NCBI GenBank assembly: GCA_032622095.1
Contig: CP136061.1
Location: forward strand, 18,540,991 to 18,604,990
Direction: 5' to 3'
DNA from: Siphonodentalium dalli
Lineage: Eukaryota; Mollusca; Scaphopoda; Gadilida; Siphonodentaliidae
DNA: 64,000 nt
Below, piece after piece: positions 56,001-64,000 of this stretch. The notes beneath the pieces were generated by a model. It had not been told where the DNA came from and did not search any database. It saw only the letters and a list, made by a program, of their open reading frames with translations. Numbering within the stretch: position 1 is the first letter of the stretch; each line of letters opens with the position of its first letter. Both the position numbers and the translations under genes were made by a program.

Positions 56001-57646
56001 GTTAATTCTAACAATTCAAATACAGTGTACAACACATAGTTTAACAAGAACAATTGACGAAGGCTTACTTTGTCATTCAAAGGCGCCATTTACAAGTGAA
56101 TAATGATATGATCTGGCAGCTTTTGGCGAGGAGATTAGCAGCTGGTGTAATTTCTTCTTGCAATGCGGTGAACCCATGCTAAAGGCACAGGCCTAAATCC
56201 ACAAATGTTTCTAACTCATGACTCTTATATAGATATGGATTTTCAAATAATACTTTGGCATCGAGGCTTTGAAACATAGTGGACAATTTCAACCCATTCT
56301 ATTAGAATGTGTAATGTGATTGTGTCCTTGAAATGGTCCAAATACAAAGGGTCAGATTTCAAAAAAACTATTTAGTATGTATATAGAGGATCTCACATGA
56401 GTTTCTATTTTATACGGAATTTATCAACCGAGTTCACTAAATTCGATTTGAGCCGAGGTTTACCGAGGCTCAAATAAAATTCAGTAGGCGAGGTTTGTAA
56501 ATTACGTATAAAATAGAACGAGTTTGAGATACCTTTTATGACATGATCAAATAAACGCGAAGCAACGCGAAGTATTCATCGAAAACAACAATCATAAACT
56601 TCAGCAATCGCCAGTCATTTAAATAATGGCGTGACGTCATCACACACGCGTGTGTCTTACAAATAATTATGAAGCTGGTTTTGTGTGTTAATTATGTGAT
56701 AAATATTGTTGTGCTCCCTACCGTTTGTTTTCAGTGGTCCATCGGAAATCTGTCCGGTTGGTCGAACATTCGGGAAACCCTGTGACGTAGGTTGTTGGAA
56801 CGTATCAGGACGATTAGGATACCGCTGCGGTACTGTCTGTCCACCCTGTTGGAACGAGTTGGGAAAATTGGGGAACAGTGGTATCGTAGGCCGTCCGTTC
56901 TGTGGAAATGTGTTTTGTACGTCGGGAAACAAATTCGCAGTTTGCTGGAAATTGTTTGGAAATGTGTTTTGTGCGTCGGGAAACAAATTGGTAGTTTGCT
57001 GGCCTTGCTGGAAATTGTTTGGAAATGTGTTTTGTGCGTCAGGAAACAAATTGGTAGTTTGTTGGCCTTGCTGGAAATTGTTCGGACCACCTTCATACAG
57101 TACTGGTAAATTATCTTGTTGTTGGACAGCACCGTTTTGTGGATTCCCTGGTAGTAACGTATTCAGAAGGCTCTGCGATGGATTGCCGCTGAATGTTGTT
57201 GGTCTGATCGTGTTTGAAGTCTGCAAAATTGACTGAAAGTCTTGAGGCAGTCCAGTTAGAACAGGCTTTTGCTGATTCTTGTCTACCGATTGTGACTGTT
57301 GTTGTAAAACATTGGAAGGCTTGGTCCCGTATGTTGGGTCGTATAATGGTTGTTCCGTGAACTGGTAAGGTGGGGGATTAAAGATGAACGGTTTCTCCAT
57401 GTCAAGAGATGAAGTCACTGGTTTAAACTGTGATGGAGACCCGGCCTGTGAGGAACCACTGAGCGCATTTATAAGCTGTCTGACACTCTCCGGTGACAGA
57501 TATGATAAACTGTTTTGGAATGGATTCCGAAACCTACTATCGACGTTGTTAAATGAATATCCGTTCTGTCCTTTGACGTATGGCCCCATAACGCTCAGCA
57601 ACAGGGTAACAGGCAACACCCTGAAATACAATGATGAGGTTGTCAT
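40970..57646 (-). CDS. Pif-like shell-matrix protein gene (five exons recognised, 3' end open)
   Basis: Exons on the minus strand are 57646-56722, 55912-55616, 54271-53856, 42834-42738 and 41055-40970. All junctions are GT-AG and phase-compatible, and the joined length is exactly 607 codons. Order: signal peptide (residues 1-26), a Gln/Asn/Pro-rich disordered region with three ~20-residue repeats, a reduced chitin-binding (peritrophin-A type) domain with four cysteines (~309-353), a linker with GGVYRPNN repeats, and a laminin-G-like domain (~420-607). Pif-family proteins of mollusc shells combine chitin-binding and laminin-G domains and act in the extracellular shell matrix, but usually carry a VWA domain first; none is seen here. 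The domain core RFRFRPDS, QVLLSNEC, GWFDVRMTL and CGLGIGK fits the Pif laminin-G pattern. Intron 3 is ~11 kb and contains the 36-bp megasatellite. The end after DEVR is unresolved: either a weak donor at 40969 or read-through into a MITE. Confidence 0.78.
41056..42206. other. intron 4 of the Pif-like gene, unique part
   Basis: No further exon is needed to connect exons 4 and 5, and none was seen. AT-rich single-copy sequence. Confidence 0.5.
42207..42544. mobile_element. MITE family F3, copy 1
   Basis: The outer arms (gttgtaacg...gggtCACTCTCACCAAAA and its complement) are inverted, with gctgaagggtacacagg-type units next to each end. It lies in intron 4 of the Pif-like gene. The second copy is at 53452-53843 in intron 3. 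Confidence 0.82.
42738..42834 (-). CDS. Pif-like gene exon 4 (laminin-G middle part)
   Basis: A 97-bp exon between ttttatttgaacag|ggtgc and gtgcaag|gtacgt. It encodes GADGWFDVRMTLDQGRLVLS then VNNQNCVVTYVQ, the W-D-V strand and following hairpin of a laminin-G domain. Phase 0 in, phase 1 out, matching exons 3 and 5. This short exon lies 11 kb from exon 3. Confidence 0.75.
43005..43230. mobile_element. diverged copy of MITE family F7
   Basis: Shares ggaccatctcct, atatgcaacaaatgaatgaa, tttgagccatgtatgagtgc, tgttctgtgaacgacgttaa and catggttattataatga with 40233-40489. The termini are decayed. Confidence 0.65.
43458..43684. mobile_element. foldback element with CAACCGAGC ends
   Basis: tcaaccgagc (left) and gctcggttga (right) close an inverted repeat whose arms also share ggttg.atatgg.a.ttatctcat and atgatgacaaa. 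Arms are ~100 bp and imperfect. In intron 3 of the Pif-like gene. Confidence 0.7.
43685..44144. other. intron 3, unique part
   Basis: No repeat or exon recognised. Confidence 0.45.
44391..53262. repeat. 36-bp megasatellite, ~246 tandem copies
   Basis: The unit is atgttcttgaatgtttcata plus cagacgctggcttatt (36 bp). Most copies differ at only one or two positions (aat(g/a)tttcat, cttcttg/ttcttg, catacag/cataca(t)). Shortened 30-bp units lacking cttgaa recur at about 45832, 46582, 46792, 47002, 48256, 49006, 49216 and 49426. Rare indels (45342, 50382, 52128, 52773) shift the frame. Because 36 is a multiple of 3 and the unit lacks stops in several frames, very long ORFs appear on both strands. 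They are not considered genes: they repeat 12 residues and lie in an intron. Confidence 0.97.
45830..49724. repeat. 2424-bp higher-order duplication within the megasatellite
   Basis: The pattern of variant units from about 45830 to 47300 reappears from about 48254 to 49724, a shift of 2424 bp. The translated variant pattern is identical over 218 codons (45910-46566 and 48334-48990). Inside each block a 210-bp sub-block (five 36-bp units plus one 30-bp unit) repeats about three times. This points to recent unequal exchange or segmental duplication inside the array. Confidence 0.85.
53452..53843. mobile_element. MITE family F3, copy 2
   Basis: CACTCTCACCAA at 53465 and its complement ending at 53832, with ctgaagg(g) just outside each end. 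Three or four tandem ~28-bp units of gtgctgaagggtacacaggg follow the left end. Its right edge is ~7 bp from the splice-donor hexamer of exon 3. Confidence 0.82.
53856..54271 (-). CDS. Pif-like gene exon 3 (laminin-G N-terminal part)
   Basis: 416 bp between acceptor tatactttccacag|gaaat and donor gcatcg|gtgagt. It codes for DNCRDLLAMSFDRSVTDTTG, then GGCGRFDGRSSL, LDVRFRFRPDSRIQGDGFQV, LLSNEC and SMELILETTKT, which fits the start of a laminin-G domain as in Pif proteins. Phase 1 in, phase 0 out. Two MITEs end within ~20 bp on its upstream side and ~7 bp of its donor on the other. Confidence 0.8.
54291..54723. mobile_element. MITE next to the exon 3 acceptor
   Basis: TTAAAGGCACACTGAATCAC at the left and the complement of ATAAAGGTCAACTTAATT at the right continue into shared atcacattata and acaacatattccata sequence. 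In the minus-strand pre-mRNA this MITE ends 19 nt before the first base of exon 3, so it supplies the branch-point region. Confidence 0.75.
54749..54845. repeat. AAC-type and ATTAG pentanucleotide microsatellites
   Basis: (AAC)n-like run at 54751-54770 and about five tandem ttaga units at 54817-54842, inside intron 2 of the Pif-like gene. Confidence 0.85.
54846..55615. other. intron 2, remaining part
   Basis: AT-rich with no second chitin-binding exon seen. A short direct repeat (catcaggcgacggtcacaca-like at 55527 and 55580) lies near the exon 2 donor. Confidence 0.5.
55616..55912 (-). CDS. Pif-like gene exon 2 (chitin-binding domain and linker)
   Basis: 297 bp (phase 1 to phase 1) between ataattacag|attgc and ctacag|gtaaat. 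It begins DCNNQPHESANDRYYHTAYD and continues IWQCPSGLIFNAISCGCD. CPSG.IFN...C.CD is the C-terminal half of peritrophin-A/CBM14 chitin-binding domains; the middle cysteine pair is missing, leaving four cysteines. A low-complexity linker follows with two NNGGVYRP repeats. Symmetric phase means it could be skipped or duplicated without shifting the frame. Confidence 0.78.
55913..56381. other. intron 1, unique part
   Basis: No exon or repeat recognised. Confidence 0.45.
56382..56546. mobile_element. small foldback element (family F9)
   Basis: gatctcacatgagtttctat, tttatacg.aattta and gagccgaggtttaccgaggc give ~75-bp inverted arms with almost no loop. A related, more decayed stretch is at 60470-60592 (aatttattaac, ctaaattcgattcgagcc, ctcggttaatatatttcgta). 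It is in intron 1 of the Pif-like gene. Confidence 0.75.
56722..57646 (-). CDS. Pif-like gene exon 1 (signal peptide and Q/N/P-rich region)
   Basis: The first ATG in frame is at 57644-57646 and gives MTTSSLYFRVLPVTLLLSVM, a good signal peptide (upstream codons lack an ATG). The rest is rich in Gln, Asn, Pro and Phe, with three copies of NFQQGQQTTNLFPDAQNTF (the third shortened), and no globular domain. Low-complexity Gln/Asn-rich regions are common in biomineral matrix proteins. The exon ends aaacg|gtaggg in phase 1, joining to exon 2 as N-D-C-N-N. Confidence 0.75.
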
Positions 57647-57717
57647 TTTCTTGTCATATCCAAACTGTGCAATCACTTGAACGCGGTTCGGTCACAAATC
57701 CGGTTTTCGGTATTGAG

Positions 57718-57727
57718 TTATATATAC
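57718..57727 (-). promoter_or_regulatory. TATA box of the Pif-like gene
   Basis: The minus strand reads gtatatataa, ~72-80 bp upstream of the ATG. A start site ~30 bp downstream would fall near 57690 and give a ~45-nt 5' UTR. Confidence 0.6.
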
Positions 57728-57829
57728 GCCCGTTCGCGGTGTGCATTTTTTCTACGTTACCGAATTTCAAACTAATTTTATTATTTCTTCATTCCACCAA
57801 ATAGACCAGCTATTCAGTCATAGTGTTAT

Positions 57830-58902
57830 CTAGATCATGTCCTGAATCTCGACATGTCTACGCCCGTAGAGATCATATTCCGTCCGTTAAAATCCTGGGA
57901 ACTGTTTGTAGTTCCGCCTGGGAACTTTATATAAGGATTAACTGTCATGTGGACTGTTTTTATGGAGATGTAACGGTGAGGTAAGTGGACATAACTTGTG
58001 TAAAACCCGAAGGGTTTTACATACAAGTTATGACCACTTACCTCACCGTTACATCACCATAAAAATAGTCCACATGACAGTTAATCCTTATATTTATATA
58101 CATTTAGCGAGAAAGCCACTTTTGTAAATATATTTAAATCGAAAAGTGTATCGTGACAAGATCAGCCCAAAATACCCAATAGCACCCTTGCCAAAAGTTA
58201 ATAGGAACAATTTCTCTTCATATTGAAACCCGATGATGTATTAAGTCAATCATGTGCGAGCCCAAATGCGCCCAAAACATTACGCGTTCGTCTTTCCAAA
58301 CCTAATGACGTATCGATGGTGTTATTAGCTTGGTGTTACGAGGCGTTGCGCATTCACCGAAAAATAACTGCAACTAGCCACGTGGGCGCCGACCAATCAG
58401 AATGCTGGATTTAGTGATGACAACACTTAGTGTGTAAATATATCATGTATGTGGGGGCGTTACTAAGTTATATTAAAACATGTGCCTCGATCCCTTTAGC
58501 TTTTACTAATAAAATATGTTTAAACTAATTGTATATTAGTTAATACTTGTTCCCCTTAAAAATGTATTTCACAGTATTATAGGTGAAGATTGCATGATTT
58601 AGGCGAATTTTGTGAACCAAATTCACGATAAAAATTGAATTAATCATCGGGGAATTTTCATGATTCTAAAGGAAACAGCGAAATCGACTCACTAAATTAA
58701 CGTAAATCGTGCAATCTGGAGCTGGGACATACACCTTCCGTGGCATACATTATTAAGGAACAGGTATTAACTAATCAAAATATTACCCGCGTTATTTTTT
58801 CAGTGTTATAAAGTTCCCCGTCGGAACATCAAAATGTATTTGAACTGTGGAATATGATCTCTACGGGCGTAGCCAGAGTAGTGATGCATGGCATGATCTA
58901 AG
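57830..58902. mobile_element. MITE/foldback family F4, copy 2 (~1.07 kb)
   Basis: Ends ctagatcatgtcctgaatct / tacgcccgtagagatcat at the left and atgatctctacgggcgta / gcatgatcta at the right are imperfect inverted copies, related to 13327-13735 (ggtggaatatgatctct, gaacattattagggaacag). It starts ~100 bp upstream of the TATA box of the Pif-like gene and contains a long hairpin. No coding capacity. Confidence 0.75.
57930..58092. repeat. ~163-bp near-perfect hairpin
   Basis: tataaggattaactgtcatg ... taaaaccc|gaa|gggtttta ... catgacagttaatccttata. The two ~80-bp arms pair almost completely, with only a few mismatches (for example atggagatg against catcaccat) and a loop of about 2-3 bases. A transcript crossing it would fold into a long duplex. 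Confidence 0.93.
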
Positions 58903-58993
58903 TGTTGTATATAATCGATAGGTCCTGTGTCTCGAACGAAGCGACACCTCTCCGAAATGTCAATTCGAAACACAGGAAGAAATCACCCCTGGT

Positions 58994-59421
58994 TAAGGGT
59001 ACGTTCATACGCTGGCAATTTTGCACGGTATGTTTTTGCGGGCATTTCGTCATAGAAACCCACATGGTGCCAGAATATGAACGGAAACATGCACATAACA
59101 TGCATCTTTACCAAAGTTAACGACATGATAAGTAAAATTTATGTAGCTCCACTTGTAACTTTTTCTCTTTGCTACTGTAATTTGCCTTCAAATACCTGTA
59201 TGATTTATTCTTGCGATGTAATTGCAAGCTATTTACAGGAGCATTTCGCTAGCATCGCTACAGGTGGAACTACAGAGATTTTACTTCGCACGTAGTTAGC
59301 TGTGGTACAGATGCATCTTATATGGTTGTTTCCGTTCATATTCTGGCACCATATCGTTTTCTACGACAAAATGCCTGCAAACCATACCGTGCAAACTTGC
59401 CAGTGTATGAACGTACCCTAA
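58994..59421. mobile_element. foldback element family F2, copy 1
   Basis: TTAAGGGTACGTTCATACGC at the left and the complement of TAGGGTACGTTCATACACTG at the right close ~180-bp inverted arms (gcacggtatg, gcaggcattt.gtcgtagaaa, tgccagaatatgaacggaaa). It directly abuts the F6 MITE that follows. Confidence 0.83.
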
Positions 59422-59904
59422 GTGGTCCTGCTAATTTGCCATGATGCTGATACTCCCTGCTGAATTGCTATGATGCTGTTAAGAAAAAGTATTATTACTT
59501 TTTCTAAAATTGTCAACTTTTCGGTGTTTGGCTAATCCTATATATAGCTTTTTGAGGAGAAAAAACCAGCGGCTGTATGATACATTCATGGACATATATA
59601 TATTTTTAATTATTTTAATCATGGCTGCATTGGCTTATGCAAGAGAAACCTTTTTGTTTATGGTCCGTTTGCAACAACCCAAAGTGTCATTATTATATTT
59701 TACAATATATATATTTTCGAATGTTTTATTCACATAATGGGTATTCTTCTATTCTTAAAATCAGCAAAAGGCTGCGGAAATGACAACGTTAGATAAATAG
59801 CGGTACATTTTCTTAAGAGCACCAGTCTGCCCACCAGCCCGAGCATCATACTATAGTAATTCAGCAGGACACACCAGCATCATATCAAATTAGCAGGATA
59901 ACTT
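59419..59904. mobile_element. MITE family F6, compact copy with a single 36-bp unit
   Basis: taagtggtcctgctaatttg at the left and the complement of taagttatcctgctaatttg at the right, with atgatgctg(a/g)t and ttaagaaaa(a/t)gta next inside. The interior carries one copy of the megasatellite unit, ccagcggctgtatgatacat / tcatggacat (59566-59600), against ccagcgtctgtatgaaacat / tcaagaacat in the array. Flanking sequences match both sides of the array at 44145-53387. Confidence 0.78.
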
Positions 59905-60597
59905 AACCGTGGTAGGAGGTTGTGGACATGTCATGATTTTCTTTATCGGCGTCACCGCAAGAGTTCTCGCTCTTACTTTGTTGGTGGCGTTAAGAACTCT
60001 TACATCATTCAAAATCAAACATATCGAGAATTCCGTACCCGGTTTTGTAAAGTTTTGCTGCAATAAATGCTGAATTCTTCTTCAAATACCATACCACTTT
60101 TATGTTTGTTTTTGAATGTGGAGGGAGTAGGATTAACACCGTGTAATAATAAAAAAGGGGGGAATTTAACTGAAGATGCCGATAAATGAAAATAGTGATA
60201 TTTCTTCCCGTTTTTCGAACAGTCATTTCATAGGGTTGCGAATGTTACGCTCTATTTCTATCGATTAAACTGTGACTCGTTATATGGTCTTAATTGGATG
60301 GTGGAATGAAATTTCCGAAGCAGGAGGAAGATAAAGCTAAGTTGTTGTTTGGTACCAAATATCTTGTAAGTTAGTCCATGGTAGCGAGTTTGTGTTGAAG
60401 AGCCTGTATGAAACATATCGTTTTCCCTTGCTAAAACGTGATAAAAAGGATCTAAAATTCTTCACAATTATATTCGAAATTTATTAACATCGACCACTAA
60501 ATTCGATTCGAGCCCATGCAGCTATAGCGCTTTAGTGCACTCGGTTAATATATTTCGTATAGAATTGCGACTCATTAGGGTACTCGAAATAGTCAAT
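59905..60597. other. non-coding stretch
   Basis: Includes a decayed F9-like stretch at 60470-60592. No exon recognised. Confidence 0.45.
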
Positions 60598-61010
60598 CCC
60601 TATACGTTCATACACTGACAAGTTTGCACGGTATGGTTTGCAGGCATTTCGTCGTAGAAAACCATATGATGCCAGAATATGAAAGGAAACATGCATATAA
60701 AATGCATATGTACCACAGTTAACTACGTGAGAAGTAAAATCTCTGTAGTTCCACCTGTAGCGATGATACCGGAATTTACCTGTAAATAGCGTGCAATTAT
60801 CTCACAAGAATCAATCATACAGGTGTTTGAAGGCAAATGACAGTATCACCGTTATAAGTGGCACTACAGAAATATTACTTCTCACGTCGTTTGCTTTGGT
60901 AAATATGCATGTTATATGCATGTTTCCGTTCATATTCTTGCATCCTGTGGTTTTCTATTACGAAATGCCTGCAAAACATACCGTGCAAACTTGCCACCAT
61001 ATGAATGTAG
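60598..61010. mobile_element. foldback element family F2, copy 2
   Basis: Same block order as 58994-59421: ttcatacactgacaagtttg, gcacggtatggtttgcaggc, atttcgtcgtagaaaac, then in the right arm the complements up to gtgcaaacttgccaccatat. The TIR tips are more decayed. Confidence 0.82.
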
Positions 61011-61015
61011 CATAT

Positions 61016-61820
61016 GGCCCATTTTATACGTCGCTCCAAACACGGGTCGCGCTATCTTCCCCTGGCTCGACGTTGGCGCGTCTCTGGCTCGTGTTACGTT
61101 TGTTTGATTTATACGTCGAGCCAGCTGGCACGTGCTGTAATCGTATATTTCGAACAATGTTAGCATTTCTGATACAAAATTCCGTCTGCTATAATCATTT
61201 CCGCGATAGTGTCCTCTGACAATGCACTATATAACCTGGCCCTCTATACAGTGCATGAATCTCATAATGTACGCTTTCGTTAGTTTCAAAATCGGGATCT
61301 TGTCATTCATTTCCCTCTAATATATATCTCTGCAATATATTATTCCCAACTTTCGCGAAACGTCCTTTGTCAGTCGATACATGCATATCCCCGTATTATA
61401 CCGTACAATTGCCTTCAATGTATATTTACAACAGCCAAGAGTCAGCACGTCTGTGGCCCGACGCTGTTTTATACGACGTGCCAGACACGGGTCGCGCCAG
61501 GATGACTCAAGAGATAACGTAATGACGCCAAAAACTTCAAATTGCGCATGCTCTCTGTCAAAGGGGTCCTAAATGGGGAACGGTTTTCCCTGAATCATCT
61601 TAGCGCGACCCGTGTTTAGCACGTCGTATAAAACAGCGTCGAGTCCCAGAAGTGTAGCACGTCGGTACCAGACGTGTAGCACGTCGGGTCGTGCCAGATA
61701 AATTCTGATGCGCCAGTTGGTTTTATACGTCGTGCTCCAGTCGCGCTATCTTGAACTTTGTCAGTTTCACACTAATTAGGCTGGCGCGACCCGTGTATGG
61801 CTCGACGTATAAAACGGGCC
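61016..61820. mobile_element. foldback element with GGCCC(A/G)TTTTATACGTCG ends
   Basis: GGCCCATTTTATACGTCG, then ACACGGGTCGCGC, at the left and their complements at the right (cgacgtataaaacgggcc) form ~40-bp terminal inverted repeats. Further tttatacg(t)cg, gggtcgcgcc and gtagcacgtcg phrases recur inside. It starts ~6 bp after the F2 copy ends. Confidence 0.75.
61452..61648. mobile_element. second foldback element nested in the previous one
   Basis: cgacgctgttttatacgacg and acacgggtcgcgccaggatg at the left face their complements at 61597-61645. The end sequence is related to but distinct from the outer element, so it is either a sister element that inserted or an internal duplication. Confidence 0.7.
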
Positions 61821-61973
61821 TCAGAGATCCTATGTATATACAGTATGTTGTGGCATAGCAATTACGCAGTTATAAAGGTTTGTGTGAAATTAGAGTACTG
61901 GAGCGAAGCGAATAGAGTGACAGAGAGAGAGACTTTATTCCTCCATATCACCACGAAAGCAACATATTGGATA

Positions 61974-64000
61974 ACCACATGGGAGTGAACATACGTATTG
62001 GTAATACACATTGGAGTGAACATACGTATTGGTAATACCCATGGGAGTGAACATACGTATTGGTAATACCCATGGGAGTGAACATACGTATTGGTAATAC
62101 ACATGGGAGTGAACATACGTATTGGTAATACACATGGGAGTGAACATACGTATTGGTAATACACATGGGAGCGAACATACGTCTTGGTAATACACATGGG
62201 AGTGAACATACGTATTGGTAATACACATGGGAGTCTACACATGGGAGTGAACATACGTATTGGTAATACACATGGGAGTGAACATACGTATTGGCAATAC
62301 ACATGGGAGTGAACATACGTATTGGTAATACACATGGGAGTGAACATACGTATTGGTAATACACATGGGAGTGAACATACGCATTGGTAATACACATGGG
62401 AGTGAACATACGTATTGGTAATACACATGGGAGTGAACATACGTATTGGTAATACACATGGGAGTGAACATACGTATTGGTAATACACATGGGAGTGAAC
62501 ATACGTATTGGTAATACACATGTGAGTGAACATACGTATTGGTAATACACATGTGAGTGAACATACGTATTGGTAATACACGTGGGAGTGAACATACGTA
62601 TTGGTAATACACATGGGAGTGAACATACATATTGGTAATACACATGGGAGTGAACATACGTATTGGTAATACACATGGGAGTGAACATACGTATTGGTAA
62701 TACACATGGGAGTGAACATACGTATTGGTAATACACATGGGAGTGAACATACGTATTGGTAATACACATGGGAGTGAACATACGTATTGATAATACACGT
62801 GGGAGTGAACATACGTATTGGTAATACCCATGGGAGTGAACATACGTATTGGTAATACACGTGGGAGTGAACATACGTATTGGTTATACACATGGGAGTG
62901 AACATACGTATTGGTAATACACATGGGAGTGAACATACGTATTGGTAATACACATGGGAGTGAACATACGTATTGGTAATACACATGGGAGTGAACATGC
63001 GTATTGGTAATACACGTGGGAGTGAACATACGTATTGGTAATACACATGGGAGTGAACATACGTATTGGTAATACACATGGGAGTGAAAATACGTATAGA
63101 TAATACACATGTGAGTGAACATACGTATTGGTAATACACATGTGAGTGAACATACGTATTGGTAATACACATGTGAGTGAACATACGTATTGGTAATACA
63201 CATGTGAGTGAACATACGTATTGGTAATACACATGTGAGTGAACATACGTATTGGTAATACACATGGGAGTGAACATACGTATTGGTAATACACATGTGA
63301 GTGAACATACGTATTGGTAATACACATGTGAGTGAACATACGTATTGGTAATACACATGTGAGTGAACATACGTATTGGTAATACACATGGGAGTGAACA
63401 TACGTATTGGTAATACACATGGGAGTGAACATACGTATTGGTAATACACATGGGAGTGAAGATACGTATTGGTAATACACATGTGAGTGAACATACGTCT
63501 TGGTAATACACATGGGAGTGAACATACGTATTGGTAATACACATGGGAGTGAACATACGTCTTGGTAATACACATGGGAGTGAACATACGTATTGGTAAT
63601 ACACATGGGAGTGAACATACGTATTGGTAATACACATGGGAGTGAACATACGTATTGGTAATACACATGGTAGTGAACATACGTATTGGTAATACACATG
63701 GGAGTGAACATACGTATTGGTAATACACATGGGAGTGAACATACGTATTGGTAATACACATGGGAGTGAACATACGTATTGGCAATACACATGGGAGTGA
63801 ACATACGTCTTGATAATACACATGGGAGTGAACATACGTATTGGTAATACACATGGGAGTCTACACATGGGAGTGAACATACGTATTGGTAATACACATG
63901 GGAGTTAACATACGTATTGCCAATACACATGGGAGTGAACATACGTATTGGTAATACACATGGGAGTGAACATACGTATTGGTAATACACATGGGAGTGA
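61974..64000. repeat. 31-bp satellite, ~65 copies, running off the window
   Basis: The unit is acatgggagtgaacatacgt plus attggtaatac (31 bp). Variants (acatgtgag clusters at 62519-62570 and 63108-63370; gtcttgg; attggcaat) are shared by groups of units. A fused unit gggagtctacacatggg occurs at both 62230 and 63856. Long minus-strand ORFs come from a stop-free unit read in three frames and are not treated as genes. Confidence 0.96.

Noticed and set aside
59510-59737. Plus-strand ORF of 75 codons with a hydrophobic stretch
   Set aside because: It lies entirely inside the F6 MITE and is not conserved as a frame in the expanded F6 copy.
61862-63990. Minus-strand ORFs of 300-672 codons over the 31-bp satellite
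   Set aside because: A 31-bp unit read through three frames gives a 31-residue repeat with no stops. The composition is not that of a known protein and no start context or splice site supports it.
44391-64000. CRISPR-like arrays
   Set aside because: The repeats are direct tandem copies without unique spacers, and the genome is eukaryotic.

Overview
This is a eukaryotic, metazoan window. It is AT-rich, repeat-dominated and gene-poor, with spliced genes using GT-AG introns. A conchiferan mollusc (gastropod or bivalve) is the best fit. The main gene on the minus strand reads as a Pif-like shell-matrix protein (signal peptide, Q/N/P-rich region, a reduced chitin-binding domain, a laminin-G domain), and the dispersed repeats, including a block ending in an acagacagacgg-type run, are of a kind common in mollusc DNA. 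The species cannot be named from sequence alone.

Layout. 1-2.9 kb: 3' part of a LINE with reverse transcriptase and RNase H, broken by one in-frame stop. 4.7-8.7 kb: a long-inverted-repeat element holding a ~162-bp tandem array. 8.7-13.7 kb: MITEs, foldback elements, a tRNA-type SINE. 14.1-15.2 kb: a two-unit satellite. 15.9-18.1 kb: a minus-strand mucin-like exon made of 18-bp repeats. 18.3-19.4 kb: one MITE inserted in another. 19.8-23.7 kb: a ~1-kb inverted repeat whose central spacer carries a two-finger C2H2 ORF. 24.1-31.2 kb: a 7-kb region bounded by another long inverted repeat, holding a LINE fragment and several MITEs. 31-34 kb: more foldback elements, one piggyBac-like. 34.55-34.86 kb: first coding exon of a secreted PAN-like protein (minus). 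40.97-57.65 kb: the Pif-like gene (minus, five exons recognised). 57.8-61.8 kb: MITEs and foldback elements. 62-64 kb: a 31-bp satellite running off the window.

The most striking structure is in intron 3 of the Pif-like gene. This ~11-kb intron holds ~246 copies of a 36-bp repeat (44391-53262), and the array lies between the terminal inverted repeats of a MITE. A related MITE at 59419-59904 has the same flanking internal sequence with only one copy of the 36-bp unit, so the megasatellite appears to have arisen by amplifying a single internal segment of a transposable element. The long open reading frames across this and the other tandem arrays result from stop-free repeat units and are not treated as genes, except the Thr/Pro/Ala array on the minus strand at 15.9-18.1 kb, whose composition and non-repetitive C-terminus look like a real mucin exon.

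The genes with a likely host function (mucin-like, PAN-like, Pif-like) are all on the minus strand and all look secreted. The Pif-like and PAN-like genes are neighbours in head-to-tail order. The 3' end of the Pif-like gene and the remaining exons of the PAN-like and mucin-like genes could not be resolved by eye.
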